Counted from the stretch's first letter, positions 19,796-30,340 are shown. The stretch is 61,574 nucleotides of DNA from an uncultured Prochlorococcus sp. (GCA_902574425.1 CACGNA010000005.1:1-61574), one strand, 5' to 3'. Notes: generated by a model from the letters alone, not told the origin. A program made the numbers and translations.

Positions 19796-20191
19796 ATGAG
19801 GGAAAGGGTATTTGGATATTGGACTTTAGCCTGGTTAGGATTGATTTCCAACATAATTTCTCTACCAATCATAACTTTAATAATTATATACGTACCTCCA
19901 CTGAGAGCTGCAAACATTACTTTAGCCAGTAGCCTTGGCTGGCCTGCAGCGATAGTTGGTATAGTTTCATCATCTGCTCTATTAGCAGAGAGAAAATGGG
20001 GTGTTACATTGACACTAGTATCACTTTCAATGGTTATTGCTGGAACGGTACCATATTCTATTATTAGATTAATAAGGCTAAAAGAAGGTATTTTTGGAAT
20101 TGGTAGTTTTACCTTTTTAATTGCTTTGCTTAGTATCATGGCCCTCTTATATTGGTGTAACCCAAAGCATAGAAGAACTATTAGGCTATAG
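19796..20191 (+). CDS. Small four-helix membrane protein, unknown
   Basis: I do not recognise a family. 131 aa with about four hydrophobic segments (roughly 10-31, 43-60, 70-88, 100-119) linked by short charged loops, and a basic C-terminus (CNPKHRRTIRL), which suggests a cytoplasmic tail. The overlapping minus-strand frame 19777-20139 is an antisense shadow: the plus-strand frame is longer and has clean helix-loop patterning. It stands alone between leuA and the convergent HD-domain gene, 13 bases from the latter's end. Confidence 0.75.
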   Translation: MRERVFGYWTLAWLGLISNIISLPIITLIIIYVPPLRAANITLASSLGWPAAIVGIVSSSALLAERKWGVTLTLVSLSMVIAGTVPYSIIRLIRLKEGIFGIGSFTFLIALLSIMALLYWCNPKHRRTIRL

Positions 20192-20204
20192 AATATAAAA
20201 TCAA

Positions 20205-21680
20205 CTAAGAAAAAGTATTATTCTTGCTAGTTGGGTACTGAATTCTTCTATGTCTAATTCTTTTCCACACATTCAAGAATGCCCTTTTTATTAAAAAAAT
20301 TTCTCCCTTAGATAAGTTGCTATCTTCTAATTGGCCATCTTTTTGACGTGAGTAGATAATTTTCGATATTGTTTCCAAAGCTTCTTTATCAGATGCATTA
20401 ATATTCATAGCTCTTAGTGCTGCCTCGCATCCATCAGCAAGCATTAAAATAGCAGTTTCTCTTGACTGAGGAATAGGACCATTATATCTAAAATCATTTT
20501 CACTTATCTTGATATTTCTTTCTTTAGCCTTGTAAAAAAAATATCCCATTTTTAGAGTGCCTTGATGTTCTGGTATAAAATTTGAAATTGGTTTAGGTAG
20601 TCTATTTTTTCTTGCATATTTTAATCCTTCATCAACATGCGCCTGTAATACCTCTGCACTTCTAATAGGATCATCTATTTCGTCATGCGGATTTTTTGAA
20701 CCATCCTGATTTTCGATAAACCAATTAGGTGCATGTAATTTACCAACATCATGATATAAAGCGCCAGTTTTAATTAGATCAATATCACCACCAATCATTC
20801 TTGTTGCTTCCTCTGCTAAACCACATATAAGTAAGGTATGTTCAAAAGTGCCAGGAGCTTCAAGAGACAATCTTCTAATTAGAGGTTTCTCCTTATCAGC
20901 CAATTCGAGTAATCTTGCTTTAGTTAATAATCCGAATATCGATTCAAAAATAGGAATAAATAAAATAGTAAAAAGCATTACTATTGCCAATAGCAAGGAA
21001 TCAGAAAAGACATCCCCATTAGTTAAAACAAAATCTTGCTTATTAATAAGAGATATTTTATCTTTACCTATCAATATCCATTGACTAAAGAACGATCCTA
21101 TGGGTACAAAAATTGATAGCTGAAGTAACTGAGCTCTACTTCTTATTCTTCCTCCAAGTAGAGATACTACTGAAGCGCAAACTAATAATATAAAAAATAT
21201 ATTATTATTTATAGCTACTGCTGGGTCTGGCCAACTAAAGCTTGCTATTGATACCCAAGCTAAAGCTGTTATGCTTCCCATTCCTTGAGATATTATTAAT
21301 GCCGGTGGAATTATCATAGATAATGGACTTATGTTTGAAGCAAAGGCTAATTTCGTAGCTTGTACTGCTAAAAGAAGAGTAATGATCAAGAAGATCTGTC
21401 TTGAAGAAATTGTGGGATTCTCTTTTTTTGAAACTAATATCAAAATTCCTGAACTAAAAAGTATTTCAGTAAAGGTCAAAAGCCAAGAAAAAATATCTGC
21501 GGGATTTAAAGGCGAGATAAGAAGTAGTTTATAAGAAGAAATTATTGAAATTAAAATGCATACTAAAAAAATTATGAGATTATCTATTCTTGAAATTTTA
21601 ATTGGTTGTTTTACAGGAAATTGACTTCGCCTCCAAAGATAAAACAGTTTTTTTAAGGTAGTTGTGATGTTGTTTTGCAC
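20205..21680 (-). CDS. 7TM-HD family phosphodiesterase (PgpH/YqfF-like)
   Basis: 491 aa. About seven membrane segments fill residues 33-250; a cytoplasmic HD domain follows, with the metal pair His310-Asp311 in LYHDVGKLHAPNWF and an upstream His281 in GTFEHTLLI. HD proteins of this class (PgpH of Firmicutes) hydrolyse cyclic di-AMP; that activity is inferred here. Compared with B. subtilis PgpH (over 700 aa), the large extracytoplasmic domain before the membrane region is absent. The window also encodes a diadenylate cyclase (46669). Divergent from folD across 74 bases. Confidence 0.85.
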   Translation of the reverse strand: MQNNITTTLKKLFYLWRRSQFPVKQPIKISRIDNLIIFLVCILISIISSYKLLLISPLNPADIFSWLLTFTEILFSSGILILVSKKENPTISSRQIFLIITLLLAVQATKLAFASNISPLSMIIPPALIISQGMGSITALAWVSIASFSWPDPAVAINNNIFFILLVCASVVSLLGGRIRSRAQLLQLSIFVPIGSFFSQWILIGKDKISLINKQDFVLTNGDVFSDSLLLAIVMLFTILFIPIFESIFGLLTKARLLELADKEKPLIRRLSLEAPGTFEHTLLICGLAEEATRMIGGDIDLIKTGALYHDVGKLHAPNWFIENQDGSKNPHDEIDDPIRSAEVLQAHVDEGLKYARKNRLPKPISNFIPEHQGTLKMGYFFYKAKERNIKISENDFRYNGPIPQSRETAILMLADGCEAALRAMNINASDKEALETISKIIYSRQKDGQLEDSNLSKGEIFLIKRAFLNVWKRIRHRRIQYPTSKNNTFS

Positions 21681-21736
21681 AGAATATAAATAAATCTATT
21701 TGAATAATTTAAAATTATAGGCATGCTAGGTGTAAA

Positions 21737-21742
21737 AAGGAG
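21737..21742 (+). promoter_or_regulatory. Strong Shine-Dalgarno site of folD
   Basis: AAGGAG ends 12 bases before the ATG at 21755. Most genes in this window show only weak or no purine-rich sites, so this one stands out and supports the chosen folD start. Confidence 0.7.
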
Positions 21743-21754
21743 ATGTTTTTCTAA

Positions 21755-22651
21755 ATGTCATTAAAATTAGACGGTAAAAAATTATCTCTTGAAATTGAAG
21801 GAAGATTATATGATTATATCTCTAGTAATAAAAAAATTGCAAAAAGAGCTCCCGGTTTAGCTGTAATAAGAATAGGTGAAGACCCTGCTAGTGGTGTTTA
21901 CGTTAATAACAAGGAAAAAGCATGTTCAAGGATTGGAATTAAAAGCTTTATCTTTCATCTAAAAGATAGTGTAGAGCAAAAAGAAGTTGAACAATTAATA
22001 ATCAAACTTAATTCTGATAAGGATATTGATGGAATGTTGCTACAACTTCCCATCCCAAAGAAGTTTGATGAGCAAAAACTGATCAGTCATATTAATCCAA
22101 GCAAAGATGTAGATGGATTAAATGAGATAAATATCGGCAAATTAGTGAAAAATGAGCCCGCGATGAGATCATGCACACCAGCAGGAATTATTAACTTATT
22201 AAGATCCCAAAATATTACAATTGAAGGTAAGAAAATTGTTGTTATCGGAAGAAGTTTGCTTGTTGGAAAACCCCTATCGCTTATGTTGTTGAATCTAAAT
22301 GGCACGGTAACAATGACTCATTCAAAAACATTAAATTTGAATAAAGTCTGTAGAGAAGCCGATATTTTAATTGCGGCTGCAGGAAAACCCAATCTTGTAG
22401 ATTCGAGTTTTGTGAAAGAAGGAGCAGTAATTATTGATGTTGGAATACATAGATTAAAAAGTTCCGATAAAAATCAAACCAGATTATGTGGAGATGTATT
22501 ATTAGAAGATGTCATTTCTAAAGTATTTGCTTACACACCTGTACCAGGAGGTGTTGGACCAATGACAGTAACAATGTTACTTGTAAATACTATTTTTAGC
22601 TGGCAAAAACAATTTGGTTTATCATCAACTCTTAATGACCTTTTGCCATAA
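21755..22651 (+). CDS. folD: Methylenetetrahydrofolate dehydrogenase/cyclohydrolase FolD
   Basis: Bifunctional enzyme converting 5,10-methylene-THF to 5,10-methenyl-THF and then 10-formyl-THF, for purine and formyl-Met synthesis. 298 aa, typical. The catalytic lysine is Lys53 in [26 protein letters not shown] and PSKDVDGL are substrate-loop signatures; [17 protein letters not shown] is the nucleotide site; the C-terminal [14 protein letters not shown] is diagnostic. It begins a plus-strand set folD-crtE-phosphatase spaced 37 and 13 bases. Confidence 0.97.
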   Translation: MSLKLDGKKLSLEIEGRLYDYISSNKKIAKRAPGLAVIRIGEDPASGVYVNNKEKACSRIGIKSFIFHLKDSVEQKEVEQLIIKLNSDKDIDGMLLQLPIPKKFDEQKLISHINPSKDVDGLNEINIGKLVKNEPAMRSCTPAGIINLLRSQNITIEGKKIVVIGRSLLVGKPLSLMLLNLNGTVTMTHSKTLNLNKVCREADILIAAAGKPNLVDSSFVKEGAVIIDVGIHRLKSSDKNQTRLCGDVLLEDVISKVFAYTPVPGGVGPMTVTMLLVNTIFSWQKQFGLSSTLNDLLP

Positions 22652-22688
22652 ACTCCAAGATGAAAAATTTCTTTACTAAAGGTATAAA

Positions 22689-23591
22689 ATGACTAAAGTT
22701 GTAAGTAGTATTTCTGATTTTGAAAAATATCTTAAAAACACAAAAAAGGTTGTAGAAGAAGCACTTGATTTTTCCTTGGGCCCTGAGAATCCAGAAATAT
22801 TAAGAGAATCAATGAGATATTCCCTTTTAGCTGGAGGGAAAAGAATACGTCCAATTTTATGTTTAGCATCTTGCTCACTCGCTGGAGGAGAACCCTCTCT
22901 TGCTGTTCCTACTGCAGTGGCAATAGAAATGATCCATACAATGTCCTTGATTCATGATGATCTGCCCGCCATGGATAATGATGACCTGAGGAGAGGCAGG
23001 CCGACAAATCATAAAGTATATGGAGATGCAATAGCTATTCTTGCAGGCGATGCTTTATTAACCAGGGCCTTTGAAATGGTCTCTTTAAGAAGCCCTGGAG
23101 TAGATCCAAATAGATTATTAAATGTAATTGGCGAATTATCCCTAGTTGCTGGTGCACCAGGCCTAGTCGGGGGGCAAGTTGTTGATTTGGAATGCGAAGG
23201 CAAAGAAGTTGACCTTGAAACCCTAGAGTATATTCATCTTCATAAGACTGGGGCATTATTAAAGGCTTGCGTAAGAACAGGCGCGATGATCGCAGGCGCT
23301 AACGAAAAACTATTACAAGCTCTAACAACATATGCAGAGGGAATTGGTTTGGCCTTCCAAATAATAGATGATATTCTTGATTTAACTTCAAGCAGTGAAA
23401 AGCTTGGTAAAACTGCAGGCAAAGATCTTTTAGCTGACAAAACTACTTACCCTAAATTACTTGGAATGGAGGAGTCAAAGAAAAGAGCATTTAATTTAGT
23501 TGAAAAAGCAAAAAAAGCAATTGAACCTTGGGGTGAAGATGCAAAGTATTTAATATCTTTAGCAGACTTTATTACAAATAGAGACAGATAA
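22689..23591 (+). CDS. crtE: Geranylgeranyl diphosphate synthase
   Basis: Trans-prenyltransferase, 300 aa, that extends allylic diphosphates with isopentenyl diphosphate for carotenoids, the phytyl tail of chlorophyll and quinones. The two aspartate-rich sites are complete: DDLPAMD starting at Asp90 and DDILD starting at Asp227. [12 protein letters not shown] is the IPP-binding segment. In cyanobacteria this gene is the main GGPP synthase; the FPP activity (IspA-type) of its relatives cannot be excluded from sequence. It precedes a membrane phosphatase-like gene by 13 bases. Confidence 0.93.
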   Translation: MTKVVSSISDFEKYLKNTKKVVEEALDFSLGPENPEILRESMRYSLLAGGKRIRPILCLASCSLAGGEPSLAVPTAVAIEMIHTMSLIHDDLPAMDNDDLRRGRPTNHKVYGDAIAILAGDALLTRAFEMVSLRSPGVDPNRLLNVIGELSLVAGAPGLVGGQVVDLECEGKEVDLETLEYIHLHKTGALLKACVRTGAMIAGANEKLLQALTTYAEGIGLAFQIIDDILDLTSSSEKLGKTAGKDLLADKTTYPKLLGMEESKKRAFNLVEKAKKAIEPWGEDAKYLISLADFITNRDR

Positions 23592-23604
23592 TTAGTTTTA
23601 ATTT

Positions 23605-24084
23605 ATGTCTGATTTCTTTTCCTTTTTTAATAATTCAGTTCTTTTCTGGAGCTTATTATCCTGTTTACTAGCTCAATTTTTTAAAATTGTATTCAATTTC
23701 TTTTCAACAGGAGAGATAAGATTTGGGATCATGTTCGAGACGGGTGGTATGCCTTCAAGTCATTCCGCCTTAATAACTGGTGCTACCTCTGGTATAGGTT
23801 ATGAATTAGGATTTGATAGCTCAATATTCGCATTATCAGTTGCTGTAGCACTAATAGTTATGTATGACGCTAGTGGTGTTAGAAAATCAGCTGGAATTCA
23901 AGCTGCAGAAATCAATAAAATATCAAAAAAACTAGACCCTAAATCTGAATTACTTTTAAAAGAAACCCTAGGCCATACAAAAATTGAGGTCATGGTGGGG
24001 AGTTTTTTAGGACCATTAATCACTTTGCCTGGAATGTTTTTTTTAGGTTCTCCTCTCAAAATATTTGATTTGATAATAAATTAA
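23605..24084 (+). CDS. Divergent PAP2-family (DUF212) membrane protein
   Basis: 159 aa with about four membrane segments. The signature GGMPSSHSALITG near residues 48-60 is the DUF212 version of the PAP2 phosphatase SGH motif, and GHTKIEVMVGSFLG near 123-136 supplies the second conserved histidine. Family members are acid-phosphatase-like, but the substrate is unknown. Placement 13 bases behind crtE makes an isoprenoid-diphosphate substrate an attractive guess, no more. The 3' end overlaps the convergent cobB stop by 4 bases. Confidence 0.88.
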   Translation: MSDFFSFFNNSVLFWSLLSCLLAQFFKIVFNFFSTGEIRFGIMFETGGMPSSHSALITGATSGIGYELGFDSSIFALSVAVALIVMYDASGVRKSAGIQAAEINKISKKLDPKSELLLKETLGHTKIEVMVGSFLGPLITLPGMFFLGSPLKIFDLIIN

Positions 24085-25472
24085 GAATCCTTTGAAAAAA
24101 TAATTTGGGTTGCATCTATAAAGTTTTTTGCTACTTCTGGAGAACTTGGCAAATGTAAGTGAATCCAACTTGCATGTAATTTTTCATCAAAAAAACCTTC
24201 ATTTTTGTATTCAGTTTTCCAAGATTTAATTTTCCATGGAGAAGAAAGTTTCTTATGATGCTCAGCTTTTCTTAAATCAAGTTCAGATAAATTATTCTCA
24301 ATTTCCCAATAATGAAATTCATGTCCTCTAATTAATTGATTTTGTTTAATGATCGGAGTATCTTTTAAACCCTCAATGTATCTATAACCTACTGAAAGTT
24401 TACTTTTTTTTGATCTAAAAGGCAGGATGCCACTCATTTTATGATAATTACCATTTTCATCTTTTATAAAGTCTCCTAAAATCATCATCCCTCCGCACTC
24501 TGCATATATAAATCTATTTTTGCGGAATTTCCTTAACGAATTTAAACTTTTTTTAGAATTACTTATATGATCAGCATATTTTTCAGGGAACCCACCAGGA
24601 ATAATTAAAGAAGAAGCCTCATTAGGAATTTCTTCATCATCATAAATACTCCATGAAATCAATGGTATGCCTATTTCACTCAAAAACTCCTTAGTTTCAG
24701 GGTATTGAAAATGAAAGATTTTATCTTCTGCAATGGCGATGGGTTTACTTTTGTCTATTATAAAATCTTCAAAACTGACAGAATTCAATATTTTCTTTTG
24801 AGGAGATTTTAGGAATTTAATAAGAGAAAACACATCAAGATTTCTTTCGGCGAAATTTGCAAAATATTCAACATCAATTTCTTTATCATTATCCAATGGA
24901 GATATCAAACCTAAATTAGCTTTGTTTAAAGTTATTTTTGAATCAGATGGTAAAAAACCAAGAATTTCGAAATCTTCATTTTTAAAAACTTCTTTGATTA
25001 ATTTTTTATGTCTATCTGAATTAACGTTGTTAAATATAATTCCTGCTATTGATAACTTACTATCGAAGTCTCTAAAACCTCGAACAGTCGCCAAAAGAGA
25101 AGCTACTTGACCTCTGGCATTAACAATAAAAATTACTGGAGCATTGAGAAGTTTAGAGATATTTGCTGTACTGGAATAGGTTGTTGCCCCTAATCCATCA
25201 AATAGACCCATTGCTCCTTCAATTAATGAGAATTCATATTTCAAAGAATGTTTAAAAAAGCTTGCTTGAACCCATTCCTCACCACTTAAAAAAATATCTA
25301 AATTCCTACAAATAGGTTGGCCAATTGAACTAAGTTGTTGTTGATCAAGATAATCTGGGCCAACCTTGAAAGTTTGTATCTTTATACCTTTTGAGAACGC
25401 CCAACAAGATATCAAAAGCGATAAAGTAGTTTTACCACTATCACTTGAAGGAGAAGATATTACACAAGGCAT
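24081..25472 (-). CDS. cobB: Cobyrinate a,c-diamide synthase
   Basis: ATP- and glutamine-dependent amidation of side chains a and c of cobyrinate in pseudo-cobalamin synthesis. 463 aa. An N-terminal dethiobiotin-synthetase-like domain has the P-loop SSPSSDSGKTT (residues 6-16), and the C-terminal class I amidotransferase domain has Cys326 in YAECGGMM. The aerobic name CobB and the anaerobic name CbiA refer to the same activity; cyanobacteria use the early-cobalt route. It follows opcA by 3 bases, giving an odd zwf-opcA-cobB operon. Confidence 0.94.
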   Translation of the reverse strand: MPCVISSPSSDSGKTTLSLLISCWAFSKGIKIQTFKVGPDYLDQQQLSSIGQPICRNLDIFLSGEEWVQASFFKHSLKYEFSLIEGAMGLFDGLGATTYSSTANISKLLNAPVIFIVNARGQVASLLATVRGFRDFDSKLSIAGIIFNNVNSDRHKKLIKEVFKNEDFEILGFLPSDSKITLNKANLGLISPLDNDKEIDVEYFANFAERNLDVFSLIKFLKSPQKKILNSVSFEDFIIDKSKPIAIAEDKIFHFQYPETKEFLSEIGIPLISWSIYDDEEIPNEASSLIIPGGFPEKYADHISNSKKSLNSLRKFRKNRFIYAECGGMMILGDFIKDENGNYHKMSGILPFRSKKSKLSVGYRYIEGLKDTPIIKQNQLIRGHEFHYWEIENNLSELDLRKAEHHKKLSSPWKIKSWKTEYKNEGFFDEKLHASWIHLHLPSSPEVAKNFIDATQIIFSKDS

Positions 25473-25475
25473 TTA

Positions 25476-26777
25476 TTAGTTATTAAAACCATTAAATATT
25501 TGAAGGGCTATTTTAATAGAATTTTCGAAAAGAGGACTTGTATTACCTCTACTACTTCCCAATAATTTACTAACATCATACTCTGATGTAGAAAAAGAAT
25601 TTGGAACAACTTGTTCTATTAATTCCATATTAGCCATTCCCCCTGCTTCAAGTCTCATACATTCCACTGATTCACAGCCTAGTATTACACAAGTGTTATT
25701 TTTTTGAACCTCACTAATTTTTGAAATCAACCTCAATCCAATAACTTGTCCTAAATGAATACTTGGATTTCCTAAAGATAAGGGATTAATTGAAGCAGAA
25801 ATTATTTCGCCATTAATTCTTTCAAACTCAATTTTTGTTGATTCTTTATCCCTTTCAACACTTAGAAAAGACCAACCAAGTTTATCGCAAATCCATGAAA
25901 TCAAAAACAAAGATTGAATTATATGATCTCCTGCGATATCAATGTCAATATCCGTAATATGATCTAAAATTGGTCTCCTCGAAGGCGGATCAAAAATCAT
26001 TGCCAATGATTCCCTCCAATTTTTCAACCTAACCCAATTCAAATCATTAATAGCTTTATTTGAATTATTTAATTGATCTAAAACTTTTAAACATCTGTTA
26101 GGCGATCCAAGAGCAGTATCAATTATTAACCTTAGACCATAATTAGTAAAATATTCGAAGATTTCAGGCGATTCATCCAAGCTTCCATTCCACCACAACC
26201 ATGAAGGTAATTCATCAATAGATAATTCATTAATTATTTTTAATCCTTTATTGGATATTGAGGCTGAGTCCCCCCTAATAACAACTAAATCCCCACATAT
26301 AGGTTGCAAAGCTGTAGTGTCACTTAATGGACAGAAAGCGGACACAAAAGTTTTGATATCTGAATTATTATTTAATGTTGGCGCTAGAGTGATTAATCTT
26401 CTTGGATTCAATGTACTTATTGATGATTCAAAAAATTGTCCTCTAAAGTCTTCAAAGTCTTTATTAGATAAATTTTCCTTCATCAAATTCAACAATTCTT
26501 CACTATTAAGGGAAGTAGTGATAGGAAGTCCTTGATCTAATATAAATTTTTTAGCAACTTCAATTATCTCTGGACTTAAATTTCCAGTAATTGGTCCATT
26601 TACTAATCCTTTTTGAACCAAACATTGTTCTAGCCAAGCAGGCTGCCAGACAATTAATGTAAAAGTATTTGCTCCAGTATTATCTTTATCTTCTGAAATC
26701 CATAATTTATTAAGGTAATTAGAAATATCTTGATAAGGTAGCTCTAATGGGGTTTGGAGTGTTAGTTGAGGTTTCAT
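25476..26777 (-). CDS. opcA: Glucose-6-phosphate dehydrogenase assembly protein OpcA
   Basis: Activator of cyanobacterial G6PDH; it promotes the active oligomer and links the oxidative pentose phosphate pathway to redox state. 433 aa, a normal size. Sequence motifs such as WWNGSLDESPEIFEYF and the DPPSRRPILDHI region match the family. Three cysteines are packed at 363, 368 and 373 (CVILGCESVEC), a candidate redox-sensing site. It lies 2 bases after zwf and 3 bases before cobB, so it is surely co-transcribed with zwf. Confidence 0.93.
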   Translation of the reverse strand: MKPQLTLQTPLELPYQDISNYLNKLWISEDKDNTGANTFTLIVWQPAWLEQCLVQKGLVNGPITGNLSPEIIEVAKKFILDQGLPITTSLNSEELLNLMKENLSNKDFEDFRGQFFESSISTLNPRRLITLAPTLNNNSDIKTFVSAFCPLSDTTALQPICGDLVVIRGDSASISNKGLKIINELSIDELPSWLWWNGSLDESPEIFEYFTNYGLRLIIDTALGSPNRCLKVLDQLNNSNKAINDLNWVRLKNWRESLAMIFDPPSRRPILDHITDIDIDIAGDHIIQSLFLISWICDKLGWSFLSVERDKESTKIEFERINGEIISASINPLSLGNPSIHLGQVIGLRLISKISEVQKNNTCVILGCESVECMRLEAGGMANMELIEQVVPNSFSTSEYDVSKLLGSSRGNTSPLFENSIKIALQIFNGFNN

Positions 26778-26779
26778 TT

Positions 26780-28303
26780 TTAAGGTCTACGCCAGAAAAT
26801 ATTATCTTTTGAAAGTAATTGATCAGACTCAGGAGGTCCCCACGTCATAGATTCATAATTATAAATAGGTAACTTCCAAGGAGAATTATCCATCAATTCT
26901 ATTAATGGCGTATAAAGTTTCCAAGCTGCCTCAACTTCATCACTTCGAGTAAATAAGGTTGGGTCAGAAAGCATTGCATCAGCTAATAATCTTACATAGC
27001 CTTCATCTGAGGGTTCTCCAAATGATGCATCATAAGAAAATTCCATCTCAACAGGTCTTGATTTCATTCCAGAACCAGGAGATTTTACCTCAAATTTGAA
27101 AGTAGCACCTTCATTTGGCTGAATTCTAAGGATAAGTTGATTTGGGGCAGGATTTATTATTGTTGATTCAAATAAATGAACAGGAACGTCTTTAAAAGTC
27201 AAGACTATTTCTCCAAGTCTTTTAGGTAGTCTTTTCCCTGTTCTCAAATAAAAAGGGACCCCTTGCCAACGCCAGTTATCAACGAAAACTTTTGTCGCAA
27301 TATAAGTTTCTGTTGTGCTATTACAATTAACACCATCTTCCTGCCTATATCCTTTAAGTCGATTTGAGATATATCCTCCATCTCCATATTGACCTCTTAT
27401 GCAACAATTCCAAGGTTCATTTTCGTCAGCAAGTTTTGAAGCTTGAAGAACCTTAGCTTTTTCATTTCTTATTGCTTCTGGTTCAAACTTTCCAGGAGGT
27501 TCCATAGCAGTAACAGCAAGCATTTGAGTCATATGATTTTGAAGCATATCTCTTAAAGCACCAGAGCTTTCGTAATAACCAGCTCTATCTTCAACACCCA
27601 CTGTTTCAGATGAAGTAATTTGAACACTTGATATATAATTTCTGTTCCAAATTGGTTCAAAAATAGTGTTAGCAAACCTCAAAACAAGAATATTTTGAAC
27701 TGTCTCTTTACCTAAATAATGATCAATCCTATAAATCTGACTTTCTTCAGCACAACTTTGAACGATCTTATTCAATTTTTTTGCACTTGAATAATCTCTT
27801 CCAAAAGGTTTTTCAATCACTAAACGACTTTTCTTAGGGTCATCTAAAAGGCCAGCTGCTTTAAGAGCTTTACATCCGCTTGCATAGAAATTCGGAGATA
27901 CTGATAAATAAAATGTTCTATTCCCATGAGTAGCTTGTGTTTTATCAATTTCATTTAATCTTTTAGAAAGCCTTACGACATGATCACTTTGTTGTAAGTC
28001 AACTGGTTCGTAGAAAAGATAATTAGAAAATTGTTCCCACTCCCTTTCTTTACCAGAAATTTGATTGGATAGCTTTACTTTCATCTTTTCTCTAAACTCA
28101 TTATCAGTCCAAGGTCTTCTAGCACAACCAACTATTCCAAATTCACTAGGAATTCTTCTTTGCAAATAGAGTTCAAATAAGGCTGGTATTAATTTTCTAT
28201 GAGTAAGGTCTCCACTAGCACCAAATATTACTAAGCATTGTGGAGATATGACTCTTTCCTGCCGTAAACCTAATCTTAGAGGATTACTTAAAGTTGAAGG
28301 CAT
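26780..28303 (-). CDS. zwf: Glucose-6-phosphate 1-dehydrogenase
   Basis: Oxidises glucose-6-phosphate to 6-phosphogluconolactone with NADP, the entry to the oxidative pentose phosphate pathway and the main dark NADPH source in cyanobacteria. 507 aa, normal. The coenzyme motif is IFGASGDLTHRK (about 27-38); the active-site signature RIDHYLGKE is at 192-200 with Asp194-His195; IEKPFGRD is at about 163-170. Forms an operon with opcA downstream (2-base gap). Upstream, 109 bases separate it from the end of petH on the same strand. Confidence 0.97.
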   Translation of the reverse strand: MPSTLSNPLRLGLRQERVISPQCLVIFGASGDLTHRKLIPALFELYLQRRIPSEFGIVGCARRPWTDNEFREKMKVKLSNQISGKEREWEQFSNYLFYEPVDLQQSDHVVRLSKRLNEIDKTQATHGNRTFYLSVSPNFYASGCKALKAAGLLDDPKKSRLVIEKPFGRDYSSAKKLNKIVQSCAEESQIYRIDHYLGKETVQNILVLRFANTIFEPIWNRNYISSVQITSSETVGVEDRAGYYESSGALRDMLQNHMTQMLAVTAMEPPGKFEPEAIRNEKAKVLQASKLADENEPWNCCIRGQYGDGGYISNRLKGYRQEDGVNCNSTTETYIATKVFVDNWRWQGVPFYLRTGKRLPKRLGEIVLTFKDVPVHLFESTIINPAPNQLILRIQPNEGATFKFEVKSPGSGMKSRPVEMEFSYDASFGEPSDEGYVRLLADAMLSDPTLFTRSDEVEAAWKLYTPLIELMDNSPWKLPIYNYESMTWGPPESDQLLSKDNIFWRRP

Positions 28304-28412
28304 ATTTTTAGTATTCTTTTTTTAAAATCCTCTTTTTTTCTAAAATTAGCTACGTATTGTGTCTAAACCAAAAAGTATCTGGAGGGATAAACTTAAATTT
28401 AAATATAAAGAG

Positions 28413-29525
<1,113 letters not shown>

Positions 29526-29552
29526 TTAGTTTTCTTTATATAAAAGATTATC

Positions 29553-29594
29553 AATTTGTAGTTTAATTTGTAGTGATTTTATAAAAATGGTTAC
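29553..29594 (-). promoter_or_regulatory. petH upstream region: tandem 10-mers and NtcA-like site
   Basis: ACTACAAATT (minus-strand sense) occurs twice, 29553-29562 and 29565-29574, exactly 12 bases apart, starting 31 bases above the petH ATG. Just upstream, 29581-29594 reads GTA-N8-TAT on the minus strand, one mismatch from the NtcA consensus GTA-N8-TAC. petH is NtcA-regulated in some freshwater cyanobacteria. A one-mismatch site in AT-rich DNA is weak evidence. The gap 29523-29704 also holds the promoter of the divergent SRPBCC gene. Confidence 0.25.
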
Positions 29595-29704
29595 GTTTTG
29601 AGATCGGAATAAATAAATAAAATTATTTTTATTTTTCGATATTTGTTGCTTTTATCTGTATAGTTACACAGAAATAATTTTTTATCTAATTAAAAAATTT
29701 ATTT

Positions 29705-30250
29705 ATGATTAATCCTCAAGAATCAGTAGATCATTCTAAAAAAAATGATTACAGGACAATTGAGCAAACGATGGAAAAACTTTCTAACGGGACAAGAAGA
29801 CTTGCAGCACAACTCACTACTTCTGCAAGTTTAGATTCTTTGTGGAATGTTTTAACAGATTATGATCGACTAAATCTCTACATACCAAATCTATTGTCAA
29901 GCAAAAAAATATATCAAAAGAACAATAATGTACACCTAAAACAAGTTGGAGCTCAAGATTTCCTTGGAATGAAATTTTCAGCTGAAGTAACTATCGATTT
30001 AATTGAAGATAAAGAGCTTGGTCTTTTAAAATTCAATTTAATTAAAGGAGATTTCAGAAAATTTGAAGGTAGTTGGAAAATCCAAAATATTAAAGATACA
30101 TCAAATAATTCATTAATTTACGATCTTACTGTTCAAGGTTGTCAGTGGATGCCTATAGGAATGATAGAGAAAAGACTTAAAAAAGACCTTTCAGAAAATT
30201 TGATCGCCGTCGATAAACAAGCAAAATCATTAATAAAAATCAAAAATTAG
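29705..30250 (+). CDS. SRPBCC (Coq10/polyketide-cyclase-like) lipid-binding protein
   Basis: 181 aa soluble START-like protein. The fold cues are RLAAQLTTSASLDSLWNVLTDYDRLNLYIPNL (first strand, then the helix that closes the cavity), a central set of strands (AEVTIDLIEDKELG, FEGSWKIQ, LIYDLTVQG) and the long C-terminal helix from MIEKRLKKDLSENL. The family binds hydrophobic ligands such as quinones or pigments; the ligand here is unknown. It diverges from petH and converges with tRNA-Glu 17 bases away. Confidence 0.8.
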   Translation: MINPQESVDHSKKNDYRTIEQTMEKLSNGTRRLAAQLTTSASLDSLWNVLTDYDRLNLYIPNLLSSKKIYQKNNNVHLKQVGAQDFLGMKFSAEVTIDLIEDKELGLLKFNLIKGDFRKFEGSWKIQNIKDTSNNSLIYDLTVQGCQWMPIGMIEKRLKKDLSENLIAVDKQAKSLIKIKN

Positions 30251-30267
30251 TTTAAAACTTTAAACAA

Positions 30268-30340
30268 TAGCCCCAAGGGGATTCGAACCCCTGTCGCCTC
30301 CGTGAAAGGGAGGTGTCCTAGGCCTCTAGACGATGGGGCC
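30268..30340 (-). tRNA. tRNA-Glu (anticodon TTC)
   Basis: 73-base cloverleaf on the minus strand. The acceptor arms GGCCCCA and TGGGGCT pair with one G-U at the first position; the anticodon loop sits in CTCCCTTTCACGGAG with TTC; the T arm is AGGGG-TTCGAAT-CCCCT; the D arm GTCTAGAGGCCTAGGAC is standard for Glu. The CCA end is not encoded. Glu-tRNA also feeds 5-aminolevulinate, hence chlorophyll, through GluTR. It lies 41 bases downstream of sasA on the same strand. Confidence 0.97.

Noticed and set aside
19777-20139. 120-codon minus-strand frame opposite the small membrane protein
   Set aside because: Antisense mirror of a hydrophobic gene; the plus-strand frame is longer and has clear helix-loop patterning.
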